64,000 nt of DNA from Amycolatopsis jejuensis (GCF_000717335.1 NZ_JNYZ01000007.1:266583-330582), one strand, 5' to 3'. Shown: positions 25,201 to 32,895, counted from the stretch's first letter. The notes: generated by a model from the sequence alone, not told the origin. Numbers and translations: made by a program.

Positions 25201-26355
25201 CCGGTCCTCAGCCACCTTTGCGGCCTGCACCAGGAAGGCCGCGTCGTCCGGGAAACGCTCCACGGCTTCCTGCACGGCCCTCGCCGCCTCGTCGAACCGC
25301 TTCAGCTCGTGGAGCACCCGCACGCGGGCCCGGGCGGCGAACTCGTTCCACGGTTCGAGCGCCTGCACTCGCCCGAACCAGTCTGCGGCTTCCTCGAACT
25401 GCTCCCGGCACTCGGCGAGCCAACCTCCTTGCAGCAGGAGATCGGCATCGTCCGGACGGAGTTCGAGCGCCGCCTGCAAGGCCGTCTCGGCCTCGTCGTA
25501 ACGCTCCAGCTGCCGCAGTGCGCTCAGCCGCCATTCGAGCGCCCGGCCGTACTGGGGCTCGATCGCCAGCGCCTGCTCGTACCAGGCGAGGGACTCCTCC
25601 TCGCGATCCCGGTCGTCCTCCACCCAGCCCAGCGCCACCAGCAGCCGCGGTTCCCGTGGCCGCAGCGCGATCGCGGCCCGGCCGGCGGCTTCGGCCTCGT
25701 CGAACTGTTCGAGCCGGCGCAGCGCCCCCACCTTGAGCCGCAACGCCCATTCGCTGCGCGGATCGACCTCCAGCGCCCGCTCGAACCAGCCGAGAGACTC
25801 CGCGCAGCAGTCCCGTTCGTCCTCGATCCAGCCCATCGTGACCAGCGGATCGGGGCTGCCGGGATACCGGTCGATCAGCTCCTGTGCCGCTGCCACCGCC
25901 TCGTCGAACCGCCGCAGCGACGCCAGCGTCATCACCCGCCAGCGGCCCGCCCGGACATGCCCCGGATCGGCCGCCAGCGCCTGCTCGAAGAACGGCAGCG
26001 CGCCGGCCCAGTCCTGCTGGTCGCAGTACACCCGCGCGCGAGCATGGAGGATTTCGGCCTCCGGGCGGTCCGCTGCCACCTCCTCCGCCGCGGCGAACCG
26101 CCGCAACCGGCTCAGCGCGGCGACCTGCCACGCCACCGCTTCCGGCGGCGCATCGGGACACCGCACGGCCCGCTCGAAGGACTCGAGGGCCTCCTCGCGG
26201 TGGTACAAGTGGAGCTGAGCCTTCCCGAGCGCGATCCAGCGCTCCGGATCGTCCGGGCAGTCCTGCACCGCCTTGCGGCCCAGGTCCTCCGCCTCGCTCA
26301 TCCTCCAGTCGTCGCACAGCCGGTCGATGGCCTCGGCAGCGGCCGGTTCCGTCAC
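22222..26355 (-). CDS. Giant tetratricopeptide-repeat protein with C-terminal membrane helices
   Basis: The 1377-residue protein starts at GTG 26355 after GGAAGGAA. From about residue 150 to 890 it consists of about eleven copies of a 68-residue unit (two TPR motifs each), typified by GWIEDERDCCAESLGWFERA followed by LEVDPRSEWALRL and RRLEQFDEAEAAGRAAIALR. More irregular TPRs follow to about residue 1260. Near the C-terminus are two hydrophobic segments (SVVVVVVGIAALAALWTAFF and VLVGLVVLGLVLPFLI) and a cytoplasmic-type tail. TPR arrays are protein-binding scaffolds; the membrane end would tether it. No enzymatic domain is visible and neighbours give no clear partner. The function is unknown. 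Confidence 0.85.
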   Translation of the reverse strand: MTEPAAAEAIDRLCDDWRMSEAEDLGRKAVQDCPDDPERWIALGKAQLHLYHREEALESFERAVRCPDAPPEAVAWQVAALSRLRRFAAAEEVAADRPEAEILHARARVYCDQQDWAGALPFFEQALAADPGHVRAGRWRVMTLASLRRFDEAVAAAQELIDRYPGSPDPLVTMGWIEDERDCCAESLGWFERALEVDPRSEWALRLKVGALRRLEQFDEAEAAGRAAIALRPREPRLLVALGWVEDDRDREEESLAWYEQALAIEPQYGRALEWRLSALRQLERYDEAETALQAALELRPDDADLLLQGGWLAECREQFEEAADWFGRVQALEPWNEFAARARVRVLHELKRFDEAARAVQEAVERFPDDAAFLVQAAKVAEDRSRFEEALSWYERALGVDPEDTDAQLGRLFVLRVLRRFETAEKAAREVAERSPDNASCWVVMGWIEADQDRYEAALTWYDRALDLDPEHRIALRSKALALRLLRRYADAEAVAQSDPEDPDLLVQLGWIHDARYEYEQALETFRKAADVDPEHAWAWRSRVAMLASLRRFAEAEEVFEEGLRHCPDDVDLLVHWSWLEGDRNRLESALRWCARALDVDPGYASALGERVAILRRLRRFDEAEAAAAEAIGRRPDDPGLLVQQGWLRFDRQRLDDALDSFARALALDPAYEWALRSQSVTFFRLRRFDEAKAANQAILDRQPDNVLAFMNMASLHSVWVGPEAGLQWYERVLEVEPRHAGALEWRVTMLRRLRRFDEARAALKEALALHPDAPDLLVERAWLEGDEDRFEDALATLRQVLEADPLHESALVGQVTALGELDRYDEAEAAAKEAIRRRPDEPDLLVELGLLHDEQLQYEESLTWFEKALRIDPADVSAINGRSAALRSLRRFDEAERGVVAALGRMPWNRALRRELVWIHHDSRRLDEADQELVRLEDGNRNPGEEAETAAQAGWVRFAAGDYPAAEERFRTACEKEPDSVDHRFGLAWCLVRQATPRGRDEAEQLCFSVLEQQPRHHAAHTCLGVLGYQRRQFAQAEQHFRRAVELDRHHASYVDLGALYSQLGRFEEAEEHLTAALARDWYDAQAHVELGYLHLQRAIDDPASEPGAGAVRHFRQARQIDPANGSASLGLAVALTRSAGDFVEGEDVLQQALRRNDCDLPRWQLLVAVAKLLIERGDATQGRQFHADALAHAQEAISLASNEAEPYFVAAVARYKLAESAGDFPAKPAQRRKAIRDLRRCVKIDPGNVEAQRSLQIMEESLRITRSSTAGSVVVVVVGIAALAALWTAFFLSDKVSGVMLTTLTPVLVGLVVLGLVLPFLIRLKLPGGVEADLSASIRQISSGPTGEETFGPGRFSVTAAAVSPGPQGQLARL

Positions 26356-26380
26356 GGGCGTTCCTTCCCCTCAGCAGGTC

Positions 26381-26507
26381 CGCGCACAGCATGCCTGGTG
26401 CGGGCCGGTTCCGTCACGGTGTTCCTCGCACCCCGGCGCTGGTCCGCGCACAGCATGCCCGCGTCACCGGCCTTCCTTCCCCTCCGCAGCCGCGCGCACA
26501 GCATGCC
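26381..26507. repeat. Triplicated start-region block between lysG and the TPR gene
   Basis: The 15-mer CGCGCACAGCATGCC occurs at 26381-26395, 26445-26459 and 26493-26507. In addition GGCCGGTTCCGTCACGG occurs at 26341-26357 (the first codons of the TPR gene) and 26403-26419. On the coding strand each block reads GCATGCTGTGCGCGG, then a GGAAGG-like ribosome binding site (less clear in the middle copy), then GTGA. The third block forms the last codons of lysG. This is a tandem duplication of the TPR gene's own translation start region. Confidence 0.8.
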
Positions 26508-27414
26508 CGGCGCGGCCCGTTCGTGTCTGCCGTTTCGCCGGGTCCAACGCCCGCCCAGCCGCCTTCCGGACCGCCTCGGCCACCGCAGCCAGCGGCGGTG
26601 ACTCGAGCTTCCACTGCTGCCAATACAACGCGACGTCCGCAGGCCGGTCCGGGGCGAGGTCAACCAGGTCACGGCCACGCAGCTGCAGCTCCGGCACCAT
26701 GCCCCACGCCAGCCCGGCCGCCACGGCGTCCACAAAGGACACTGACGCTGGTACGTAATGCCGGACCGGGCTCGGCAGCCGACGTCGGGTCAGGCGGCGC
26801 AAGAAACGGTCCTGCAGGTCGTCTTTGCGGTCGAACAGCACAGCCGGCGCGGCGGGCAGGCGCTCGGCCAGCGAACCGCCGTCGAGCCAGCGCGCGGCGA
26901 ACTCCGGGGACGCCACGGCGCGGTAGCGCATCGAGCCGAGGCGGGTCACCGTGCAGCCCTGCACCGGCTGCGGCGTTGCCGTGACCGCGGCCATCACGAG
27001 ACCCTCGCGCAACAGCACGGCGGTGTGATCCTGGTCGTCGCTGCGCAGGTCGAAGGAGATCGGCGGCTCGGCGGGTACGGCTTCGAGCGCGGACAGGAAC
27101 CAGGTGGCCAGCGAGTCGGCGTTGACCGCGATGGGCAGCGTGGTCGCGCCGCCCGGCCCGCCCAGCGCGGCCCGGGTGTCGGCTTCGAGCCGGGTCAGCT
27201 GGCGGGCGAACCGCACGAGGACCTCGCCGGATTCGGTGAGCCGCACGGGTTTCGACCGCAGCACGAGCACCCGCCCGATCCGCTGTTCGAGCGCCTTCAC
27301 GCGCTGGCTCACCGCGGGCGGCGTCACGTGCAGCACCGCCGCGGCCCGGTCGAACGACTGCTCGTCCACGACCGCGAGCAACGTGCGGACCTGGTCGAGC
27401 GGAAGGTCGGACAT
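26464..27414 (-). CDS. lysG: LysR-family regulator of the ArgP/LysG group
   Basis: The 316-residue regulator has an N-terminal winged helix (LDQVRTLLAVVDEQSFDRAA, HVTPPAVSQRVKALEQRIGR) and a LysR substrate-binding domain (VNADSLATWFLSALEAV, MRYRAVASPEFAARW, GLAWGMVPELQL). The sequence belongs to the ArgP/LysG group, and it is divergent from a LysE exporter 70 bp away, the classical lysG-lysE pair in which LysG bound to lysine, arginine or histidine activates lysE. The ATG at 27414 is used; GTG 27417 just before it is possible. The last 20 or so residues (ending AGHAVRAAAEGKEGR) derive from a duplicated DNA block and are unlike the family. Confidence 0.88.
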   Translation of the reverse strand: MSDLPLDQVRTLLAVVDEQSFDRAAAVLHVTPPAVSQRVKALEQRIGRVLVLRSKPVRLTESGEVLVRFARQLTRLEADTRAALGGPGGATTLPIAVNADSLATWFLSALEAVPAEPPISFDLRSDDQDHTAVLLREGLVMAAVTATPQPVQGCTVTRLGSMRYRAVASPEFAARWLDGGSLAERLPAAPAVLFDRKDDLQDRFLRRLTRRRLPSPVRHYVPASVSFVDAVAAGLAWGMVPELQLRGRDLVDLAPDRPADVALYWQQWKLESPPLAAVAEAVRKAAGRALDPAKRQTRTGRAGHAVRAAAEGKEGR

Positions 27415-27484
27415 CACAGTTGCTTATCTTAGATCAGAATCTTTACCTGGAGTTAAGTACCGCCGCAGCCGTAGCGTCGGGATC

Positions 27485-28090
27485 GTGTTCGCTCCGCTGA
27501 CCGCCGGATTCGGCACCGGCCTGTCCCTCATCGTCGCCATCGGCGCGCAGAACGCGTTCGTCCTCCGGCAAGGGCTGCGCGGCGGCGTCGTGCTGCCGGT
27601 GATCCTCGTGTGCACGCTGTCCGACGCGGTCCTCATCGCGGCGGGGGTGAGCGGGATCGGCGTGGTGCTGCACAACTGGCCGTCGGCGATCGGGGTGATC
27701 CGGATCGTCGGCGGGATCTTCCTGGTGGCATACGGGATTCTCGCCGCATACCGGGTATTCCGCCCAGCCGCACTCACAGTCTCGCCGGACGCCCTGACGT
27801 CTCGTCGCCGCACCCTGCTCACCTGCCTCGCGCTCACCTGGCTCAACCCGCACGTATATCTCGACACCGTGCTGCTGGTCGGTTCCGTCGCGGCCGGACA
27901 CGGCGACGGACGCTGGCTGTTCGGCATCGGCGCAATCGTCGCGAGCGCGGTCTGGTTCAGCGCGCTCGGCCTTGGTGCGCGCCGGCTTTCCGGGGTCTTC
28001 GCGCGACCGGCCGCTTGGCGCGCACTGGACGCGCTGATCGCGGTGACGATGGCCGCGCTGGGGATCGCGCTCCTGCTCGAACGGGGATGA
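27485..28090 (+). CDS. lysE: LysE-family basic amino acid exporter
   Basis: The 201-residue membrane protein has about five or six transmembrane segments. The N-terminus GLSLIVAIGAQNAFVLRQGL is the LysE signature (AxGxQNAFxLRQG), followed by VCTLSDAVLIAAGV and LALTWLNPHVYLDTVLLVGS, the second conserved block. It exports lysine/arginine in Corynebacterium. It starts at GTG 27485; the 70-bp region to lysG is AT-rich (CTTATCTTAGATCAGAAT) and should contain the LysG binding site. Confidence 0.9.
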   Translation: MFAPLTAGFGTGLSLIVAIGAQNAFVLRQGLRGGVVLPVILVCTLSDAVLIAAGVSGIGVVLHNWPSAIGVIRIVGGIFLVAYGILAAYRVFRPAALTVSPDALTSRRRTLLTCLALTWLNPHVYLDTVLLVGSVAAGHGDGRWLFGIGAIVASAVWFSALGLGARRLSGVFARPAAWRALDALIAVTMAALGIALLLERG

Positions 28091-28302
28091 ACCGGGAGGC
28101 TCCCGGTGAATGGTCGCTCAGCCGTTGCGCGGTCCGGCCGACACGCCGCGCGGAAAATTGATCGGCCTCCGGAGAACCTTTTCGCGGATCTCGGCGTCTG
28201 GGTAAGTGCGACCGCATCAGCGATCGTGACCGCACCGCCCGGAAGGCCGCCCGATGACACACCCCCGCCCGCGCCGCACATTCCTGCCCGGACCGGCCTA
28301 AC

Positions 28303-30432
28303 GTGGGTACCGTGGCTCGTCGCAAGGGGATCGCCCCGTTCCTGGGTTTGTGTGTGCTGGCCGGAATACTCGTCGCCGGAACGCTGGCGCCGGCGGCGAT
28401 CGGTGCCGGGGTGCTGTCCAACCGGATCAGCACTTCGGTGGACGCGATCTCGGCCGATCTCGTGCGCGCGGAACCGCCGCTCGTCACCACGGTGACGGAC
28501 CGGAACGGCGGGACGATCGCGACTTTGTACGCACAGGACCGGATTCCGGTCACCCCGGCGCAGATCGCCGCCACGATGAAGGCCGCGATCGTCGACATCG
28601 AAGACCGGCGGTTCTACTCCGAAGGCGGCGTCGATCCGCAGGGCATGCTGCGGGCGGCCGTGCACGACAGCTCGGGCGGGAACCTGCAGGGCGCGTCCAC
28701 GATCACGCAGCAATATGTCAAGAATTACCTGGTGAACGTCGTCGACCGCAACGACAAGACGGCACAGCAACGGGATCAGGAGGATTCGCTGGCCCGCAAG
28801 CTGCGCGAGGCGAAGATGGCGGTGCAGCTGAACCAGACGGTGCCGAAGGACGAAATCCTCGCGGATTACCTGAACGTGGTGGAATTCAGCGGCACGGTGT
28901 ACGGCGTCGGCGCCGCCGCGCAAGCGTATTTCGGGACGACAGCGGACAAATTGACCGTACCGCAGGCCGCGTTGCTGGCCGGAATGGTGAACAACCCCAA
29001 CGTCTACAACCCGTACACGCATCCGGACAAGGCGCTCCAACGGCGCAATCTGGTGATCGACGCGATGGTGTCCGCCCGCTCGATCCCGGCTTCCTACGCA
29101 ACCACCGCGAAAGCGACGCCCCTCGGCGTCACCGGCACCCGCCCGCAAGCGCCGCCGAGCACGTGCATGGGCGCGGCACCGGACGCCGGATTCTTCTGCG
29201 CGTACGCGGTGCATTACCTCGAACAGTCCGGCCTCACCGCAGACCAGATCGACACCGGCGGGTACACGGTGAAGACGACGCTCGACCCACGCGTGAGCCA
29301 GGTGACGAAGGACGCGGTCGACGCGAACGTCCCGACCACACAGGACGGGGTCGCCAACACCTTCGCGGTGATCCAGCCGGGCAGCGACGGGCACCAGGTC
29401 CTCGCAATGGTGTCGAACCGCAACTACGGCACCGATCCGGCACAGGGCGAAACGTCCTCGAACATCGTGGCGGACGCGAGCAACAAGTTCGGCGCAGGCT
29501 CGTCGTTCAAGATCTTCACCTCGGCGGCCGCGATGGTCACCGGCAAGGCAGGGCTGAACACACCCCTGCCGAACCCGTTCAGCACCTGCTTCACCCCGCC
29601 GAACGCGAACCAGTACACGCATTGCTACCCGGTGAGCAACGACGGCGCGGGCTACCCCGACCCGATCTCGCTGGCGAGCGGGCTGGCAACGTCGCCGAAC
29701 GTCGCTTTCGTGGGCCTCGAATCGCAAGTAGGCATGCCGGCGGTCCTGGACATGGCCCGGAAACTGGGCCTGCGCACCACAATGGCAACCAACGACGCAG
29801 GCACCAGACCGATCACCGACCCGGCCGATCCGCGGTCGAAAAACCCGCAGTACAACGAGCCGCAGTCGCAGTATTTCCAGAACCTGCTGTCGTTCACCCT
29901 TGGCAACAGCCCGGTGAGCCCACTGGAAATGGCGAACGTGACGGCAACCCTGATGAGCGGCGGCACCTGGTGCCCGCCGACCCCGATCCTGTCGGTGACC
30001 GACCGCCACGGAAACCCGGTAGCGTTGCACCAGCAGGCGTGCGAACAGGTAATCCCACCGGGCGTCGCGAACACCCTGGAAGCAGGCCTGAGCCAAGACA
30101 CCACCACCGGCACCTCGGCGACCGCCGCCCACGCCGCCGGCTGGACCCACCCGGACATCGGCAAGACGGGCACCACACAGGAAAGCGAATCAGTGGCATT
30201 CGTCGGCGGAGTCGACCACTACGCCGTCTCGTCCATGGTCTTCGCCGACGGCCCCCACCCGGAGGAAATCTGCCCAGGCACCCCAGTCCACCTGGGCACC
30301 TGCGGCCACGGCGCATTCGGCGGCACAGTCGCCGCACCGCCGTACTTCCACGCAATGACGAGTTTACTGGCCGACCAGCCGGACGTCCCGATCCCACCAC
30401 CGGATCCGCAATACCTGGACGCCCACCCCTGA
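28303..30432 (+). CDS. Class A penicillin-binding protein
   Basis: The 709-residue protein polymerises and cross-links peptidoglycan. After an N-terminal transmembrane helix (FLGLCVLAGILVAGTLAPAA), the GT51 transglycosylase domain has its catalytic glutamate in DIEDRRFY (Glu100), then QGASTITQQYVKNY and the RKLREAKMAVQLNQ region. The transpeptidase domain has SSFK (nucleophile Ser400), SPN (LATSPNVAF) and KTG (Lys621, GKTGTTQ). It starts at GTG 28303, or GTG 28312. It resembles PonA/PBP1-type enzymes but lacks a PASTA or long C-terminal tail. The 3' third becomes rich in A- and C-ending codons. Confidence 0.9.
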   Translation: MGTVARRKGIAPFLGLCVLAGILVAGTLAPAAIGAGVLSNRISTSVDAISADLVRAEPPLVTTVTDRNGGTIATLYAQDRIPVTPAQIAATMKAAIVDIEDRRFYSEGGVDPQGMLRAAVHDSSGGNLQGASTITQQYVKNYLVNVVDRNDKTAQQRDQEDSLARKLREAKMAVQLNQTVPKDEILADYLNVVEFSGTVYGVGAAAQAYFGTTADKLTVPQAALLAGMVNNPNVYNPYTHPDKALQRRNLVIDAMVSARSIPASYATTAKATPLGVTGTRPQAPPSTCMGAAPDAGFFCAYAVHYLEQSGLTADQIDTGGYTVKTTLDPRVSQVTKDAVDANVPTTQDGVANTFAVIQPGSDGHQVLAMVSNRNYGTDPAQGETSSNIVADASNKFGAGSSFKIFTSAAAMVTGKAGLNTPLPNPFSTCFTPPNANQYTHCYPVSNDGAGYPDPISLASGLATSPNVAFVGLESQVGMPAVLDMARKLGLRTTMATNDAGTRPITDPADPRSKNPQYNEPQSQYFQNLLSFTLGNSPVSPLEMANVTATLMSGGTWCPPTPILSVTDRHGNPVALHQQACEQVIPPGVANTLEAGLSQDTTTGTSATAAHAAGWTHPDIGKTGTTQESESVAFVGGVDHYAVSSMVFADGPHPEEICPGTPVHLGTCGHGAFGGTVAAPPYFHAMTSLLADQPDVPIPPPDPQYLDAHP

Positions 30433-30570
30433 CCCCGCTCCCGGCTCGGCTGCACGCGACCGCCCCGGCCCGACACCCCGCCCAGACAAGGAGGACCACC
30501 CCGGACGCGGCTTCCCGGGCCACCAGACCGCCGACACGCAAGCCACCAGACGGCGCAGCCCGCTACGCAG

Positions 30571-30642
30571 CGCAAGCTGCTCCGGCGGCGCAGGCCGCTC
30601 CGGCGGCGCAGGCCGCTCCGGCAGCGCAAGCCGCCCTGGCGG
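30571..30642. repeat. 18-bp tandem repeat, four copies
   Basis: Four contiguous copies of CGCAGGCCGCTCCGGCGG occur with one to four changes each (starts 30571, 30589, 30607, 30625). They lie about 140 bp downstream of the PBP stop. In one plus-strand frame they would read AAPAAQ repeats, but no gene context supports translation. Confidence 0.85.
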
Positions 30643-30737
30643 CAGGCCGCCCAACCGCCGGGCAGCACAGGCAACTGACCCACTGAACCACTCCGCCCAC
30701 AAACCCGCGGCCGCCCACCCACCGCCCCGCCCACATT

Positions 30738-30788
30738 CCGTGAAGGGAACCATCACGGAATCTGATTCCCTCATGGTTCCCTTCACAG
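30738..30788. repeat. Near-palindromic element, copy 2 (reverse orientation of copy 1)
   Basis: It begins CCGTGAAGGGAACCATCACG and ends TGGTTCCCTTCACAG, with the centre GGAATCTGATTCC. The sequence equals the reverse complement of copy 1 over almost the whole element, including the two arm mismatches. It lies between a PBP and an aryl-CoA ligase gene, not inside a convincing gene, and would form a hairpin of about 24 bp. Confidence 0.9.
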
Positions 30789-30798
30789 CCCCCCACAT

Positions 30799-30820
30799 TC
30801 CGTGAAGGTTCCCTTCACAG
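30799..30820. repeat. Shortened derivative of the palindromic element
   Basis: TTCCGTGAAGGTTCCCTTCACAG-type sequence: the outer arms GTGAAGG and TTCCCTTCAC are joined directly and the middle of the element is absent. It is preceded by the same CCACATTCCGTGAAGG flank as copy 2, 61 bp away. This suggests deletion across the hairpin after duplication of the copy with its left flank. Confidence 0.75.
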
Positions 30821-30909
30821 CTTCCCCCACCACCCAAGCCGCACGCGCGAACCCAACTCAAGCCGGGCAGCCAGCCCCCGCCCTGCGCCCCGATACGAAG
30901 CCGAAAACA

Positions 30910-30966
30910 CGGGCGGCGGTGGGTTGTCAAGGCATCTTTCCCGCCTTGACAACCCACCGCCGCCCG
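30910..30966. repeat. Perfect 23-bp inverted repeat with 11-base loop
   Basis: CGGGCGGCGGTGGGTTGTCA(AGG) at 30910-30932 is the exact reverse complement of 30944-30966; the loop is CATCTTTCCCG. The hairpin is exceptionally stable but no U-run follows on either strand, so it is not a standard intrinsic terminator. It lies 90 bp from the shortened palindromic element and looks like another dispersed repeat class. Confidence 0.85.
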
Positions 30967-31200
30967 TAGTCACAATCCGGCTTCGGGGTGCTCCCACCGC
31001 CACGTCATCCCGCACCCAGACCCCAACCGCCGCCAATGCGCGGAACAGACCAAGCCGCACGGAATGAGACCGCACAACCAGCCCGGCGCGCCCCAAGCCC
31101 CCGCCCCACAGACCGCCCACAGACCGCCTCACGAACCGCCCACGAACCGCTGCTCTCCGTACTCCCCCAAACCCCCTCCGCAACCATCCGATGTTGCGTC

Positions 31201-31228
31201 TTCCTGACGGTCGTAAAACGTATTACAG
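31201..31228 (+). promoter_or_regulatory. Candidate promoter and operator of the aryl-CoA ligase
   Basis: In an AT-rich island just upstream of the ligase, TTCCTG (31201-31206) and TACAGT (31223-31228) could serve as -35 and -10 boxes with 16 bp between them. Across the spacer and -10 lies GTAAAACGTATTAC (31213-31226), which is palindromic at 12 of 14 positions and suits a TetR or MarR repressor. The -35 is poor; the palindrome is the stronger observation. Confidence 0.4.
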
Positions 31229-31257
31229 TAGCTTCCGCGTGATAACCGAAGCCTGAA

Positions 31258-32895
31258 ATGGGGTCAGTGGTGGTGCAGCTCCAGCCGAGTGCGCATGTGG
31301 ACACGTTCTGCCGGGATCACCTCCCGCCGTTCGAGCAGTGGCCTCGACTCACCTTCGACCTGCCCGAACTCCACTACCCGGACCGGCTCAACGCCGCCAC
31401 CCGACTGCTCGACGACACCGTCGCGCGCTGGGGCGCGGACCGGCCCGCCGTGCTTTCGCCCACCAGCTCCTGGACGTACGGCGAGCTCCAGACCCGCGCG
31501 AACCAGATCGCGCACGAGCTCACCGCGCTCGGCGTCGTACCGGGGAACCGCGTCTTGCTGCGCGGGCCCAACACGCCGTGGCTCGCCGCGTGCTGGCTCG
31601 GCGTGTTGAAGGCCGGGGCGGTCGCCGTCGCCACCATGCCGATGTTGCGGGCGCACGAGCTGGCCAAGATCGTCGACGCCAGCTCGCCCGTGGTGGCGTT
31701 GTGCGATCACCGCTTCCCCGACGAGCTGCGGACTTTCGACCTGCCCATCGTCACCTACGGCGGCGACAGCGCCGACGACCTCGCGGCCCGCTGCGCCACC
31801 CGGCCCGAAACGTTCGAGGACGTCGACACCGCTGCCGACGACGTCGCGATCCTCGCGTTCACCTCCGGCACCACCGGCCGTCCCAAGGCCACCATGCATT
31901 TCCACCGCGACCTGCTCGCGATCGCCGACACCTTCTCCCGGCACATCGTGCAGCCCCGCGAGACCGACCTCTTCTGCGGCACTCCGCCGCTCGCGTTCAC
32001 CTTCGGCCTTGGCGGTCTGCTGGTGTTCCCGTTGCGCGCCGGAGCCGCGACGTTGCTCGTCGAACGCGCCACCCCGGCCGAGCTCGCCGACCTCGCCGCC
32101 GAGCACCACGTCACCGTCCTCTTCACCGCGCCCACTGCGTACCGGGCGATCCTGGCGTCGGACAAGCGGGCGCAGCTGGCGAAGCTGCGCCGCGCGGTCT
32201 CGGCCGGTGAAGCGCTGCCCGAGGCCGTAGCGCTCGATTTCCACGAGGCCACCGGCAACTGGCTCATCGACGGCATCGGCAGCACCGAAATGCTGCACGT
32301 GTTCATCTCCGCCGCCGACGACGACACCCGCCCAGGCGCCACCGGCCGCGCCGTGCCGGGGTACCGCGCGCAGGTCGTCGACGACAACGGCGACCCGGTC
32401 CCCGACGGCACCCCCGGCCGCCTCGCCGTGCAGGGCCCCACCGGATGCCGCTACCTCGCCGACGACCGGCAGACCGTCTTCGTCGAGAACGGCTGGAACC
32501 TCACCGGCGACACCTACGTCCGCGACTCCGACGGCTACTTCCACTACCGCGCCCGCAGCGACGACATGATCGTGTCGTCCGGCTACAACATCGCCGGTCC
32601 CGAGGTGGAGGAAGTGCTGCTGCGCCATCCGGACGTGGTGGAGTGCGCCGTCGTCGCGGCCCCGGACGACGCACGCGGTTCGATCGTCGCGGCGTACGTC
32701 GTGCTCAACGAGGGCGTCGAGGGCAACGACGCGAAGGTCAAGGAACTTCAGGACTTCGCGAAAAACCTTGCTGCGCCGTACAAGTACCCGCGGCGGGTGG
32801 AGTTCGTCAAGGACCTGCCGCGCAACCCGAGCGGGAAACTGCAGCGGTACCTCCTCCGCCACCGCGCAGCCGGGGAAACCGCGCCGGTGAGCTGA
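31258..32895 (+). CDS. Benzoate/2-aminobenzoate-type CoA ligase (AMP-forming)
   Basis: The 545-residue adenylate-forming enzyme has the motifs AFTSGTTGRPKATMHFHRD (Ser203), LIDGIGSTEMLHVFISA, GWNLTGDTYVRDSDGYFHYR, SDDMIVSSGYNIAGPEVEE and the catalytic lysine in LPRNPSGKLQRYLL. The GIGSTEMLHVF block and HPDVVECAVVAAPDDARG are typical of benzoate-CoA and 2-aminobenzoate-CoA ligases. The enzyme would activate an aromatic acid with ATP and CoA. The start may be ATG 31258 or the GTG pair at 31267/31270, since ribosome-binding sequence is clearer (GGGG) before the latter. No ring-cleaving genes are adjacent. Confidence 0.85.
   Translation: MGSVVVQLQPSAHVDTFCRDHLPPFEQWPRLTFDLPELHYPDRLNAATRLLDDTVARWGADRPAVLSPTSSWTYGELQTRANQIAHELTALGVVPGNRVLLRGPNTPWLAACWLGVLKAGAVAVATMPMLRAHELAKIVDASSPVVALCDHRFPDELRTFDLPIVTYGGDSADDLAARCATRPETFEDVDTAADDVAILAFTSGTTGRPKATMHFHRDLLAIADTFSRHIVQPRETDLFCGTPPLAFTFGLGGLLVFPLRAGAATLLVERATPAELADLAAEHHVTVLFTAPTAYRAILASDKRAQLAKLRRAVSAGEALPEAVALDFHEATGNWLIDGIGSTEMLHVFISAADDDTRPGATGRAVPGYRAQVVDDNGDPVPDGTPGRLAVQGPTGCRYLADDRQTVFVENGWNLTGDTYVRDSDGYFHYRARSDDMIVSSGYNIAGPEVEEVLLRHPDVVECAVVAAPDDARGSIVAAYVVLNEGVEGNDAKVKELQDFAKNLAAPYKYPRRVEFVKDLPRNPSGKLQRYLLRHRAAGETAPVS

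Larger units (their letters stand above)
30433..31257. other. 825-bp repeat-rich intergenic region
   Basis: No convincing gene is present. The region is strongly enriched in A and C on the plus strand and holds, in order, an 18-bp tandem repeat, a near-palindromic element (copy 2), a shortened derivative of it, a perfect 23-bp inverted repeat, a long AC-rich run without stops of note, and a candidate promoter/operator for the following ligase. Open frames here are low-complexity and run across the repeats. Confidence 0.7.

Noticed and set aside
23008..26601. 1197-codon plus-strand frame opposite the TPR gene
   Set aside because: Repetitive only because the opposite strand encodes TPRs; composition is that of an antisense frame.
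28091..28302. Promoter or small gene upstream of the PBP
   Set aside because: I saw no -35/-10 pair with proper spacing and no coding pattern.
30364..30957. 197-codon minus-strand frame across the palindromic element
   Set aside because: It contains [14 protein letters not shown] only because the repeat keeps that frame open; the rest is Gly/Arg-rich and overlaps the PBP end.
30910..30966. Intrinsic terminator
   Set aside because: No T-run follows the hairpin on either strand, and it is about 480 bp from the nearest gene end.
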